A stretch of DNA of 64,000 nt from Burkholderiaceae bacterium (GCA_026125795.1 JAHCKM010000002.1:1240001-1304000), one strand, 5' to 3'. Positions 8,501 through 16,325 are shown, numbered from the stretch's first letter. The notes: generated by a model from the sequence alone, not told the origin. Numbers and translations: made by a program.

Positions 8501-8842
8501 GAGATCGGCCACCGCATGCAGCACGACGCGCTGGCCGGTCGAGCCAGGGCGGCGCTGGCAGCCTCCGACATCGAAGGCGCGATGGCCCTGGTGGAACGGC
8601 TGCTGGCCGTGCTGGATACCGGCGCGCAGGATGGCGCCGATCTCAAGCCGATCCTGCTCACGTGCCACCAGGTGCTGCGCTCGGCGGGCGACCCGCGTGC
8701 CCGCGCAGTGATCGATCGGGCGCACGCCTTGCTGCAGAGCAAGGCCGGCACGATCAACGACGCCGCATTGCGCGAGAGCTTCCTGACGCGGATCGAGGAG
8801 CATCGCGAGATCGTTGCGGCGTGGCAGGGCGAGCCGGGTTAG
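5504..8842 (+). CDS. Class III cyclase-domain / AAA ATPase / TPR-like regulator (copy 2)
   Basis: 1112-residue protein. After about 50 residues comes an adenylate/guanylate cyclase domain with the metal-binding D62 in FLDVVGST, the second aspartate D106 in YAGDN, and GSAVNIAARME, all close to consensus, so this copy looks catalytically competent. An AAA-type ATPase follows: Walker A GEAGLGKS (283-290) and Walker B LQLEDLHW (D426). Residues beyond about 640 are a helical TPR-like scaffold without the strict 40-residue period of the protein at 1207-4260. It begins 42 bp after the RRM gene. The last 89 bp overlap a small convergent gene. The class is common in Actinobacteria and Proteobacteria, but ligands are mostly unknown. 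Confidence 0.9.
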   Translation: MSPEQQQLEAAITALEGLRATLGDTAVEPLLAAARAKLAALHGPAEPEPAQALKQVSILFLDVVGSTTLGQQLDPEEISAVMDGALARASRLVEAHHGKVLQYAGDNLLAVFGAGDVREDDAERAVRCGLALLELGRALGDEVQASHGHAGFDVRVGIHTGGVLLGGGVDAEGTIRGSAVNIAARMEQAAPAGGLRISHDTYALVRGMFDVESPPPLAVKGLAEPLQTHLVVRAKPRSFHIGTRGIEGVATRMVGRDAELGLLQQAFERLYADGRFAMVTVVGEAGLGKSRLLYEFEAWSEARPESFYIFRGRATPQTQSQPLGLLRDMLAWRFQIADDDTLEVARAKFEQAIVPLFEPDDGADLAQAHAHVLGHLLGIDWSHSRHVKGIVDDPRQIRHRGLHSAALVFRRLAQAGRLPVVLQLEDLHWADEGTLDFLQQLAVANADVPMLLIVLTRPELFERRPGWGADVHQRIDLKPLDAAVSRQLADELLKSLSDARSALSELVSARAEGNPFFMEELVKMLVDRGAIATAGDQWTLRPDKLLATQVPASLTGVLQARLDGLPAPERQALQCASVIGPVFWDQALAALDAQAPAALPALVHHGLTPPRPNAALEGMREYAFSHQILHEVTYATVLKRTKRALHARAAAWLAGLSGARAGDFLGAIAEHHELAGDDAQACEYLARAAEHARARYDHDLALRHVARAMSLLDHAAATPGPDALALRWRLLHVREIVLNLLGQRAEQQEALEGLRQVADALDDDGRRAYAARRRSSLAMRMADHRAQEAEARRALAFAQRAGDVSNRLEAQRLLADALASLGELAAGEALARDGLAEARAHGLRRAEGVFLNALSYIASLRDDQVTGLGLDLQDLEIWRGLGDLQGEAIALANVGGDWLWFGELARARQCLEGSLALYRSAGARSMECGTLTDLSQTLRRQGDAAQALAVARTSLEIAQHVHARDYEAQSLLCVGQAELALRHLPAAAAAFERAAAVAAEIGHRMQHDALAGRARAALAASDIEGAMALVERLLAVLDTGAQDGADLKPILLTCHQVLRSAGDPRARAVIDRAHALLQSKAGTINDAALRESFLTRIEEHREIVAAWQGEPG

Positions 8843-9011
8843 CGGCAAAGCGGTGCCCGGCTGGCCAGGCGTTCAGCCAGTACGCCATCAGCGCATCGAC
8901 GTTGAGCCGGTGCTCGCGCTCGAGGCATCCCAGCGCAAAACACGCGGCGCGTTGCCACCGCAGCGCGTCCTCGAGCAGGGCCTCGGACCATGGAATGAAG
9001 CCGTTCTTCAT
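8754..9011 (-). CDS. Small protein translationally coupled to the universal stress protein
   Basis: 85 residues, unknown function. The N-terminal half looks genuine: IPWSEALLEDALRWQRA and REHRLNVDALMAYWLNAW suggest two amphipathic helices. The C-terminal 35 residues are Arg/Ser-rich and antisense to the end of the cyclase gene. The start ATG overlaps the TGA of the upstream gene as ATGA, and a GGGAG sits about 6 bases before it, which supports real translation. The convergent 89-bp overlap with 5504-8842 is unusual and lowers confidence in the C-terminus. Confidence 0.5.
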   Translation of the reverse strand: MKNGFIPWSEALLEDALRWQRAACFALGCLEREHRLNVDALMAYWLNAWPAGHRFAANPARPATPQRSRDAPRSASGSSRAMRRR

Positions 9012-9970
9012 GTCACGCTCCCGGGTTGTTCAACGGCGGCCGTGAAGTGGCCTTGCGCAAACGGCGACCGGCGAACCGGCCACAGCACACGCGTGGCGCG
9101 CGGCACGATCAGCGTGTCGCAATCGGCCTTGGCGAGCAGGCGGCGGCTCACGCTGCCCAACAGGAAATCGGCCACGGCCGACTCGCCGTGCTTGCCGACC
9201 ACCACGAGGTCGGCCCCCAACGCGCGCAGCTTGTGCAGCGTGGAAGGCACCGGCGTGCCATGTGTCAGCGAGAACTTGACGCGTCCGCCATCGAGGCCCA
9301 CGCGCGCCACGCTGCGGCGCATGCGCGCGTGGACGCGCGCTTCATCCCGCGCCCTGGCCTGGCGCAGGATCGCCTGGGTCACGTCGGCCTCGCGCAGCAC
9401 GGCTTCGCGCGCCGAATCGAGGCCGTGAAACACCTCGATCACCGCATTTGGCGCCACGGCGGCGGCCACCTGCACCGCGGCGTCGCCGTGCGGCGTGAGG
9501 TCCACCGGCACCAGGGCGCGCCGGTAGAACCCATCGGCGTTGCGCTTGACCACCAGCACGGGCGTGCGGCTGGTGCGCAGCATGCGGTCGGTCGTGCCGC
9601 CGATCACCAGGCTCTTCAACGGGTTGCGGCCGCGTTGGCCGAGCACCAGCAAGTCGGCCTTCGCAGACGCGGCGAGCAACTGCTCGTGCGGATCGCCCAC
9701 GCGCACCTCCACCGTGCAACTCACGTCGTGCCGGCCCGCAATCTCGGCGCAGAACCGGCGCAGCGTGGCGCGCGCCTGCGCCGCCTTGAGGTCGATGTCG
9801 AGCGGGCGCGAGAACCACTCGCGCAGCGGCTTGAAGCCGGCCGCGTCCACCACGTGCAGCAGCGTCAGGCGGGCGTCGAGTTGGCGCGCCAGCAGCGCGG
9901 CGCGGCGCAGGGCGTTGTTGCCATCGGGCGAGAAATCGGTGGCCACCAGGATCGTGGCGATCGGCATCAT
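9008..9970 (-). CDS. Universal stress protein, two UspA domains
   Basis: 320-residue cytoplasmic stress protein made of two fused UspA domains (about 1-150 and 155-305). The first starts MPIATILVATDFS and has the nucleotide-binding pattern GQRGRNP...IGGTTDRML. The second has GKHGE...LLGSVSRRLL, so both sites look able to bind ATP. Family members help cells survive stasis, oxidative or envelope stress. Start is the ATG at 9970, with GGAGAG just upstream. It lies downstream of rnk on the same strand and is coupled by ATGA to a small gene. Confidence 0.92.
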   Translation of the reverse strand: MMPIATILVATDFSPDGNNALRRAALLARQLDARLTLLHVVDAAGFKPLREWFSRPLDIDLKAAQARATLRRFCAEIAGRHDVSCTVEVRVGDPHEQLLAASAKADLLVLGQRGRNPLKSLVIGGTTDRMLRTSRTPVLVVKRNADGFYRRALVPVDLTPHGDAAVQVAAAVAPNAVIEVFHGLDSAREAVLREADVTQAILRQARARDEARVHARMRRSVARVGLDGGRVKFSLTHGTPVPSTLHKLRALGADLVVVGKHGESAVADFLLGSVSRRLLAKADCDTLIVPRATRVLWPVRRSPFAQGHFTAAVEQPGSVT

Positions 9971-10096
9971 GGGTCTCTCCTCAATCGGTTGCTGCGCGGA
10001 AGCTGCGGCGCGTGCGGGCAGGCGCTCGCGGCCGCCGTCATCGGGCAGGTGCTGGGGCCGCAGGGCTGCGGCCGAGTGGTGCAGCGGGAACGACGA

Positions 10097-10522
10097 CTAG
10101 ATCGAGAAGTCGCCGCTGGCCTCGGGCTGGAACAGGATCGCCAGCACCTCGGCCGAGCGCTCGCCGCCGGTGGGCGTGGACCAGCGTGCCACTTGGCCTG
10201 CGTGCAGGCCGAGCAGGCTCCAGCCCAGCGGTGACAGCACCGAGATGAAGCCCTCGGCCGGTTCGGCGTCGGCCGGGTAGCACAGCGTCACCTGGTTGCG
10301 CTCGCCACTGGCTCGGTCGAGCAGCAGCACCCGCGAATGCATCGTCACCACGTCGGGCGACACATGGCGCGCGGGCACCACGGCGCAGGCATCGAGCGTG
10401 TTCTCGATCTGCTGCGTTCTCGACGAGGGCAGGCGCTCGCGTTGGTCGCGACGGATCAGGCTCTTGAGTCGCACGTGGTCCAGATCGGTGAGCGTGCGAT
10501 CGAAATCCAACACGGAAGACAT
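10097..10522 (-). CDS. rnk: Rnk-type nucleoside diphosphate kinase regulator (GreA/GreB C-terminal fold)
   Basis: 141 residues. The C-terminal half matches the GreA/GreB FKBP-like domain, with the pattern VTLCYPADAEP, GFISVLSPLGWSLLGL and G-E-rSAEVLAILFQPEA. The N-terminal half is a short helical region rather than the long coiled coil of GreA. Family members bind RNA polymerase or affect nucleotide pools. The ATG at 10522 is preceded by a purine-rich stretch. It reads towards the universal stress protein gene about 126 bp away. Confidence 0.85.
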   Translation of the reverse strand: MSSVLDFDRTLTDLDHVRLKSLIRRDQRERLPSSRTQQIENTLDACAVVPARHVSPDVVTMHSRVLLLDRASGERNQVTLCYPADAEPAEGFISVLSPLGWSLLGLHAGQVARWSTPTGGERSAEVLAILFQPEASGDFSI

Positions 10523-10959
10523 GGTTCAACCTTCAGGCGGTGCGGCGCGCGCGGCGGCGGGCCGGGCGCACCCAAGCGCAGGCTCGAGGCCCGGCGATCT
10601 GAGGTCTTGCGCGAATGGGGTGGAAAGGGGGATCGCCGGGCTCAGGAATGTGCGGCCGGCTGGCGGGGCGCTGTCCCCGTGGCGGCCCACGACCCAAGCA
10701 CGCGCGGACAACCGCCAAGCACGCGCGGACAACCGGTGACCATGGCGGTCACGCGGGCCGTGCGCGGAGCAGTGATGGCGATCGAACGCATGGCCGCAAT
10801 GCTAGCGGAGCCGGCGCGACAAGGCAACGAACGGACCACAAGGCCGCACGAACGCTGGGCGTATCGATGACCAGCCCGCCACCCGTGGTCAACATTCCAA
10901 GGCGTTAGGCATGCAGTGCCATACCGGCGGAGAACCCGCCGCGCGGACTTCGCCGCCGG
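10523..10959. other. 437-bp intergenic region between rnk and the H1-like gene
   Basis: No convincing gene. Short frames here lack ribosome-binding sites and family-like sequence. It holds a perfect 21-bp tandem duplication at 10694-10735. The promoter of rnk should lie in the part next to 10522, but I see no clear -35/-10 pair. Confidence 0.5.
10694..10735. repeat. Perfect 21-bp tandem direct repeat, two copies
   Basis: Two identical adjacent units, 10694-10714 and 10715-10735, each beginning CCAAGCACGCGCGG and ending ACAACCG. It is the only perfect non-coding tandem repeat I noticed in the window. It lies about 170-210 bp upstream of rnk. Confidence 0.9.
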
Positions 10960-11310
10960 CTATTTCTTCGCCGGCCCGGCTTTCTTGGCTGCGCTCTTCT
11001 TCGCCGCGGCGGATGGATAGCGCTTCTCCGCCTGCCGCACCGCGCTGTCGAGCGCCTTCTGCGCCTTGGCGATCAACTTGTGCAGCCGATCCTCGGCCTT
11101 GTTCAGCACCGACTCGACCTTCTCCTGTGCGGCGCCGGTCGTCTTGAGCGCCGAGGCCTTCACCCGGGCCAGCTCGGCGGTGGCGGCGCCTCGCACCTCG
11201 CCGATGCTGCCTTGCACGGCGTTGCGCACGTGCTGGGCAGCTTCTTTCACGCTGTCGACGGCCTGGGCCAGTTCCGGGCGCTTGCCCGTTTTCGATGCTC
11301 GTTGGGACAT
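10960..11310 (-). CDS. Histone H1-like / phasin-like basic helical protein
   Basis: 116 residues. The first 95 are a long Ala/Glu/Lys-rich helix (VDSVKEAAQHVRNAVQGS, KASALKTTGAAQEKVESV). The end is a histone-H1-like tail with repeats of AAKKSAAKKAGPAKK. Such proteins either compact DNA or, in the phasin group, coat storage granules; the Lys/Ala/Pro tail favours nucleic-acid binding. The ATG at 11310 is chosen because a clear AAGGAGG lies just upstream of it, inside what would be the coding part of the alternative ATG at 11325. Confidence 0.75.
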   Translation of the reverse strand: MSQRASKTGKRPELAQAVDSVKEAAQHVRNAVQGSIGEVRGAATAELARVKASALKTTGAAQEKVESVLNKAEDRLHKLIAKAQKALDSAVRQAEKRYPSAAAKKSAAKKAGPAKK

Positions 11311-11627
11311 GTGGACCTCCTTCATGGGTTGATGTTCATCGGTTCGGCGCAGCCGGATGGATCACCAGATGACCCGTGCTTTCTAGATCTCGCAGGGCCG
11401 CTGACGATTGCGCTGGCTCAAGGCGCGATCGCAATGGACATGGACCTCAACCATGCGCTTGCGCCTGCTCGATTGCCTCATGTCGTCAAGCCTTTTGGCG
11501 CGCTGCGAACAAGCGATGTCGCACGGCCGCAACGACCGTTGCGCCGTTTGCTGCAGCGCAACAGCCGGACGACAGCGGCCGCCTTCAATGGGGCAGTTTT
11601 CTCAACGACCCCTAAGAAGGAGTGAAC
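11311..11627. other. 317-bp divergent promoter region (H1-like gene / ompW)
   Basis: No gene seen. The region must carry the promoters of both flanking genes. A weak FNR-like palindrome, TTGCGCTGGCTCAA, lies at 11408-11421 (7 of 10 half-site positions match TTGAT-N4-ATCAA). The ompW ribosome-binding site AAGGAG is at 11615-11620. Confidence 0.45.
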
Positions 11628-12239
11628 ATGAAAGTGCTGCGAATTCATCGTTTGGCCGCCGTGGCGGTCGCCTTGGCCGGCATGCCGTTGCTGGCGCAGG
11701 CCCAGGCGGTGAAGGCGGGCGACCTGCTGGTGCGTGGCCGCGTCGTGTACCTCGACACGGCCAACAAGGACGACATCGCAGGCCTGGACATCGGCGTCAG
11801 CAACAAGACGATCCCGGAAGTCGACATCACGTATTTCTTCTCGCCCAGTCTTGCGGCCGAGCTGGTGTTGACCTATCCACAGAAGCATGACGTGAGTGCC
11901 AATGGCAGCAACATCGGCTCGCTGAAGCACCTGCCGCCGACGCTGTCGGTGCAGTACCACTTCGGCAACTTCGGCGCGATCAAGCCGTACGTCGGCGTGG
12001 GCCTGAACTACACGCGCTTCTCGAGCGTCAACCTGCCCGCGGGCCTGTCGATCGAGAAGGACAGCTTCGGCCTGTCGGTCGGAGGCGGTGTCGACTACGC
12101 CATCGACAGCAAGTGGTCGGTCAACGCCGATATCAAGAAGGTGCAGATCCGCACCGACCTGTCGTCCGGCGGAACCAACCTTGGCACGATCAAGGTCGAT
12201 CCTTGGCTGATCGGTGTGGGCGTGGGCTACAAGTTCTGA
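11628..12239 (+). CDS. ompW: OmpW-family outer membrane protein
   Basis: 203 residues. A signal peptide of about 25 residues (AVAVALAGMPLLAQAQA) is followed by an eight-stranded beta barrel of the OmpW family: GDLLVRGRVVYLDT, ITYFFSPSLAAELVLTYPQKH, LPPTLSVQYHF, KPYVGVGLNYT and WSVNADIKKVQI. It ends VGVGYKF with the terminal aromatic residue needed for barrel assembly. OmpW proteins form a narrow hydrophobic channel for small molecules. The ATG at 11628 is favoured over a GTG two codons earlier because of spacing to AAGGAG. Confidence 0.95.
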   Translation: MKVLRIHRLAAVAVALAGMPLLAQAQAVKAGDLLVRGRVVYLDTANKDDIAGLDIGVSNKTIPEVDITYFFSPSLAAELVLTYPQKHDVSANGSNIGSLKHLPPTLSVQYHFGNFGAIKPYVGVGLNYTRFSSVNLPAGLSIEKDSFGLSVGGGVDYAIDSKWSVNADIKKVQIRTDLSSGGTNLGTIKVDPWLIGVGVGYKF

Positions 12240-12247
12240 TCGAAGAA

Positions 12248-12277
12248 GAGGCGGGTCGGCGTCTGCTCGCCCGCCTC
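12248..12277 (+). terminator. Possible terminator after ompW
   Basis: GAGGCGGG (12248-12255) can pair with CCCGCCTC (12270-12277) across a 14-base loop, starting 8 bp after the ompW stop. There is no T tract, so it is a weak intrinsic-terminator candidate. Confidence 0.4.
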
Positions 12278-12535
12278 GCACCACCGTGATTGTCTGATGG
12301 GGTCGTGGCGGCGCGGCTGCCACGGCGCGACGGCCTGATCGCTCGGGCCGATCGTGAAGGCGATGCGCGACTGGCACGAAGAACGCATGAGACGATGCCG
12401 GCGCCGCGCCGGCGTGTGCCGGGTGCAGAGCGGCGTCGCGCGGGTGACGGAGTTGGCACCGCGCGCAGTGGCGGCGCTTGCGCCGTGCCGACGGGCGGTC
12501 GATAGTGCGCAGGCGCCCACGCGCGCTCCGCCGCA

Positions 12536-13996
12536 ATGACACTTCCTTCCACGCCCGCGCACGCAGAAACGCCGTCCGATTCGACCGCCGTGCCGCACAC
12601 GTCACCATCCGACGCATCGGCCACGACGATCCAGCATCCCACGCTGACGCACTTTGACTGGCTCGACACGAGCATCGAGCAGGCGGCCGCCCGCACCGAT
12701 CTGCAGGCGGCGCGGCACGTGTCGGCGCTGCCCGAGGTGGCCACGGCCGGGGCGGCCACGGCGTTTGCCATGGGCCACGACGGCAGCCGCGTGTTGAGCC
12801 AGGTGATCCTCGGCTACGCGCCGGTGATTGACCGCTCGGCCGGCGTGATCGCCACGCGGCTCACCGTGGTGCCGTTGCGCATCGGCGTCACGCCCGATGC
12901 GCATGAGCTGCTGCAGGCCATCGGCGAGATCTGGCCCGAAGCGGGCGGGCCGGTGGTTCTCAATGTGTCGTCGGAGCTGCTGCTGGCCGAGCTGCTGCGC
13001 GCGCAGCCCAACCGCAACGTGATGGTCGAGATTCCGTGGTTCATGGCCATCGAGCCCGCCAACACGTTTGCGCTGCGCGAGCTGGCGGCGCGCGGCAACC
13101 TGTTGCTGCTGAAAGGACGGCCGGCGCGCGAGCTGCCGCGTGAGGTGCTGCCGTGCTTCAAGTGGTCGCTGATCGACTACGCCGACGACCGGCGCCTGCA
13201 TGCACCCGCGGCTGACGCGGCGCCGCGCGGGCTGCGCGGCATCCCGCACATCCAGAGCGGCGTGCGCACGATGGCGCAGCTGCAGCACAGCTTCGAGCGC
13301 GGCGCTCTTGCCGTGATCGGCTGGCCGCTGCAGGAGCCGCCGGCCGCAGCTGGGCAGGCGCGGCCCGATGCGCAGGTGGTGCTCGAGCTGATCGAGCACC
13401 TGGACCAGGGCCGGCGCAGCCGAGCGCTTGACGACACGCTGATGCGCGACCCGCTGCTCGCGTTCGAGCTGTTGCGTCACGTGCAGGCGTCGGCACCCGG
13501 GCGGCTGCAGGTGGAGATGGGCTCGTTCCGCCAGGCGATCTCGCTGCTCGGCGAGCAGCCGCTGCGCCGCTGGCTCGGCGGCATGCTGGCGCGCACGGGT
13601 GACGACATGCGCCAGCGGCCGGTGAACTTCGCCGCGCTGCGTCGCGGCCTGCTGATGCGCGAACTGGCCTCGAGCACCAGCGCCGCCGATGCGCGCGGCG
13701 AGTTCTTCATGTGCGGCGTGTTCTCGCTGCTCGACCGCATGCTCGGCCGGCCGGTGGGCGAGGCGCTGTCAACCTTGGTGGTGCCCGAACATGTGCGCGC
13801 CGCGCTCGTCGATGGCACCGGCCCTTACCACGCGCTGCTGGAGCTGGTGCGCACGATCGAGTCGGAGAGCGCACCGGAGATCCGTGCCGCCGCCGATGCG
13901 GCGTACGTCGAGCCGCTCGAGATCAACCGCGCGCTTCTGAAGACGCTGTTCTTCGCGGCTTCGCTCGATCGAGCACGCTCGACGGCGCGGTACTGA
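12536..13996 (+). CDS. Degenerate EAL plus HDOD domain signalling protein
   Basis: 486 residues. After a disordered Ser/Thr/Pro-rich N-terminus (1-60), residues about 80-240 resemble an EAL fold: VLSQVILGYAPVIDR, VLNVSSELLL, VMVEIPW, LLLLKGRP, FKWSLIDY. It lacks the EAL, DDFGTG and other metal and catalytic motifs, so it should not hydrolyse c-di-GMP. The C-terminal half is an HDOD domain: RALDDTLMRDPLLAFELLRHV and FRQAISLLGEQPLRRWLGGML. Proteins of this YuxH-like plan act as scaffolds in signalling. ATG at 12536; 296 bp upstream are non-coding. Confidence 0.85.
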   Translation: MTLPSTPAHAETPSDSTAVPHTSPSDASATTIQHPTLTHFDWLDTSIEQAAARTDLQAARHVSALPEVATAGAATAFAMGHDGSRVLSQVILGYAPVIDRSAGVIATRLTVVPLRIGVTPDAHELLQAIGEIWPEAGGPVVLNVSSELLLAELLRAQPNRNVMVEIPWFMAIEPANTFALRELAARGNLLLLKGRPARELPREVLPCFKWSLIDYADDRRLHAPAADAAPRGLRGIPHIQSGVRTMAQLQHSFERGALAVIGWPLQEPPAAAGQARPDAQVVLELIEHLDQGRRSRALDDTLMRDPLLAFELLRHVQASAPGRLQVEMGSFRQAISLLGEQPLRRWLGGMLARTGDDMRQRPVNFAALRRGLLMRELASSTSAADARGEFFMCGVFSLLDRMLGRPVGEALSTLVVPEHVRAALVDGTGPYHALLELVRTIESESAPEIRAAADAAYVEPLEINRALLKTLFFAASLDRARSTARY

Positions 13997-14125
13997 GCGA
14001 TGCGTACTGTCTTCGGCGCCTGACGGAGCGGCGGCGGGGCACAAGGTGCGCTCTTCGCGCTCGATGAGCGTCGATCTGTCCGCGTGCCATCGGCACCAGC
14101 AGCGTGAGCAGCAGCTGATCGCTCG

Positions 14126-14290
14126 CTACGGATGCGCTGCGCGGTACTCGGCGCGCTTGGTGCGGTGGGCGGTCACGCGTTCCGCGGCTCCCGTCAACCC
14201 GCGCTTGGCGTCGCGCAGGGCGTTCTTCAGGCGATCGCGCAGCACGTGGAGCCGGGCGCGGTGCTTGTGAGCCTTGATCGTCTTGGACAT
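14126..14290 (-). CDS. 54-residue highly basic protein
   Basis: Starts ATG at 14290 with GAAGG a few bases upstream and ends TAG at 14126-14128. It opens MSKTIKAHKHRARLHVLRD and continues RLKNALRDAKR, then ERVTAHRTKRAEYRAAHP. About one third of the residues are Lys, Arg or His and the pattern is helical, so it may bind nucleic acid or ribosomes. No family recognised. It sits between the EAL/HDOD gene (convergent) and the amidohydrolase gene upstream on the same strand. Confidence 0.6.
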   Translation of the reverse strand: MSKTIKAHKHRARLHVLRDRLKNALRDAKRGLTGAAERVTAHRTKRAEYRAAHP

Positions 14291-14366
14291 CGGGAGCCTT
14301 CAATGGGTTGTGATGTCGCCGCGTATACCCGATGCGCCGCTGTTTGTCTGTGGGTTGCTCCACGTG

Positions 14367-16040
14367 TCAGCCCGCGATGACGACGCCACCCAGCGCGGCG
14401 TCCGGCCGCACGCCCGTGGCATCGGCAACCTGTTGGCCGTTGACCCACACGCCCTTCACGCCCAGCGCGTCGGTGTGCAGCCGCGGCGCCCCGCCGGGCA
14501 GATCAAAGACCCGCCGGCTCTTCGAGCGCCCCACCGTGGCCGGATCGAACAACAGCAGATCCGCGGCATAACCCTCGCGCAGCAGCCCGCGCCCGGGCAG
14601 CCCGAAGATCTGCGCGCTCTGCTGCGTCAGCCGCCGCACCGCATCCTGCAGCCGCATCACGCCGCGCTCGCGCACCCAGTGCCCCAGCAGGTGCAGGCCG
14701 AACCCGGCGTCGTTGAAGAACGTGAGATGCGCGCCGGCGTCGCTGAGCGAGATCAGGCTGTGCGGATGGTTGAGCAGCCGCGCCACGGCGGACTCGTCGC
14801 TGTTGAGCAACTGGGCGGTGAAGATCGTGGCCAGGTCTTCGTCGAGCGCCAGGTCGAGCATCGCATCGAGCGGGTCCTTGCCGGCCTTGTGCGCGATCTC
14901 GTGCACGCTGCGCTGCTCCAGCTCGCGGTGTCGCGGCTGCGCCACCTCCACCACGTGCACCTTGTCCCACTCGCCGTTGAAGAGCCGAAAGGTCGACGGC
15001 TTGGCCAGCTCGTCGCGCACGCCCTGGCGGAACGCCGGGTTGGCCAGCACGGCGCACAGCTGCTTGCCCTGCAAACCGAGCGCGGGCTTCCAGCTCGCCA
15101 GGCCTTCCACCGGATACGGCGAGGCCATGGTGAACTCCATCGTCAGCGCGCAACACGACACCTGCCCGATCAGCCGGTGGCCGCGAGTGTTGGCGGCGCT
15201 GATCGCGTCGAGGTCTGCAAACACAGCGTCGGGGTTGGTGCCGTTGTGCAGCAGCGCCGCGATCATCACCGGGCGGCCCGAGCGCGCGGCCATCTCCTCG
15301 AGCAGCGCGATCTTCGTCTCTGCGCCCTTGGTCACCATGTACACGCCGCGGCCGCTCGCGCCCATGGCCTCGATGAGCGCCAGGTGCTCTTGATCGCTGG
15401 CCAGGCGCGACGGCATCGGCGCGCCGCCGGCGCCGTTGTGCGCCGGGCTGGTGGAGCTGGCCAGACCCACCGCGCCGGCCGCCATGGCCTCGCGCACCAG
15501 CGCTGCCATCTGTGCGATCTCGTCTTCGGTGGCGGCGCGCTGGTTGGCGGCCGGGCCCATCACCCAGGTGCGCAGCGACGAGTGGCCCACGTAGGCGGCC
15601 ACGTTGATCGCGCAGCCGCTGCGGCGCAGCTGCGCCAGGTATTCGGCAAAGGTCTGGAACTCCCAGCGCACGCCGCGCTGCAGCACCTCGAACGACATGC
15701 CCTCCACCTGCGTGAGGTTGCGCATCGTCAGCTCCCGATCCTGCGGCCGGCACGGCGCGATGGTGAAGCCGCAGTTGCCGATCACCGCCGTGGTCACGCC
15801 GAGCGCCGGCGACGGACGCACGTGGGGGTCCCAGGTGATCTGCGCGTCGTAGTGCGTGTGGCTGTCGATGATTCCGGGCATCAGCGCCAGGCCGTCGGCG
15901 TCGATGACCTGTCGCGCGTCTTTGGACAGCGCTGGGCCGATGGCGCGGATGCGGCCGGCGCGCACGGCGAGGTCGGCGCGCATCGGGTCGGCGCCGCTGC
16001 CGTCGCAGAGGATGGCCTGTCGGATCAAGAGGTCGTCCAT
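14367..16040 (-). CDS. N-acyl-D-amino-acid deacylase / D-aminoacylase-type amidohydrolase
   Basis: 557-residue metal-dependent hydrolase of the amidohydrolase superfamily. The N-terminal metal motif is DSHTHYDAQITWDP, preceded by the beta-sandwich segment MDDLLIRQAILCDGSG. The D-aminoacylase words GVTTAVIGNCGFTIAPC and, later, SLSDAGAHLTFFNDAGF supply the conserved Cys and Asp. The C-terminus returns to the sandwich (GYAADLLLFDPATVG). Members remove N-acyl groups from D-amino acids or act on related amides; the substrate is not predictable. ATG at 16040 has AGGAG upstream; longer frames lack family similarity. Confidence 0.9.
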   Translation of the reverse strand: MDDLLIRQAILCDGSGADPMRADLAVRAGRIRAIGPALSKDARQVIDADGLALMPGIIDSHTHYDAQITWDPHVRPSPALGVTTAVIGNCGFTIAPCRPQDRELTMRNLTQVEGMSFEVLQRGVRWEFQTFAEYLAQLRRSGCAINVAAYVGHSSLRTWVMGPAANQRAATEDEIAQMAALVREAMAAGAVGLASSTSPAHNGAGGAPMPSRLASDQEHLALIEAMGASGRGVYMVTKGAETKIALLEEMAARSGRPVMIAALLHNGTNPDAVFADLDAISAANTRGHRLIGQVSCCALTMEFTMASPYPVEGLASWKPALGLQGKQLCAVLANPAFRQGVRDELAKPSTFRLFNGEWDKVHVVEVAQPRHRELEQRSVHEIAHKAGKDPLDAMLDLALDEDLATIFTAQLLNSDESAVARLLNHPHSLISLSDAGAHLTFFNDAGFGLHLLGHWVRERGVMRLQDAVRRLTQQSAQIFGLPGRGLLREGYAADLLLFDPATVGRSKSRRVFDLPGGAPRLHTDALGVKGVWVNGQQVADATGVRPDAALGGVVIAG

Positions 16041-16325
16041 GGCGCTCCTCGGCGCAGTGGGCTGGTGCACAAGCCTACTGCGATCCGGCCGGCGCGGCTT
16101 CGCGCAGCGCGGAACCGACTGATCCGCGCGCGTACCGTCGCAACAGCCCCGGGCCGATCGCAAACGCCCTGCGGGATTGGGGCACCAGGCACGGTTGAAG
16201 CCGGGCCGGCGCGATGCCCCTGCTGCCAGCAGTCGCGTCGATTGATACGCCACCCGCGATGGGTTCAAACTGTGTCCGGGTGCGGCGCGCTAGGCGCAGT
16301 GACCCGATGCCGCAATGGGGGCCCC

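Noticed and set aside
10742-10870. 42-codon rightward frame in the rnk upstream region
   Set aside because: No ribosome-binding site and no protein-like pattern beyond GC-rich composition.
14274-16325. Rightward open frame continuous with the YbaK-type gene
   Set aside because: Antisense to the amidohydrolase, with shadow-like composition; only the part from the ATG at 16326 matches a family.
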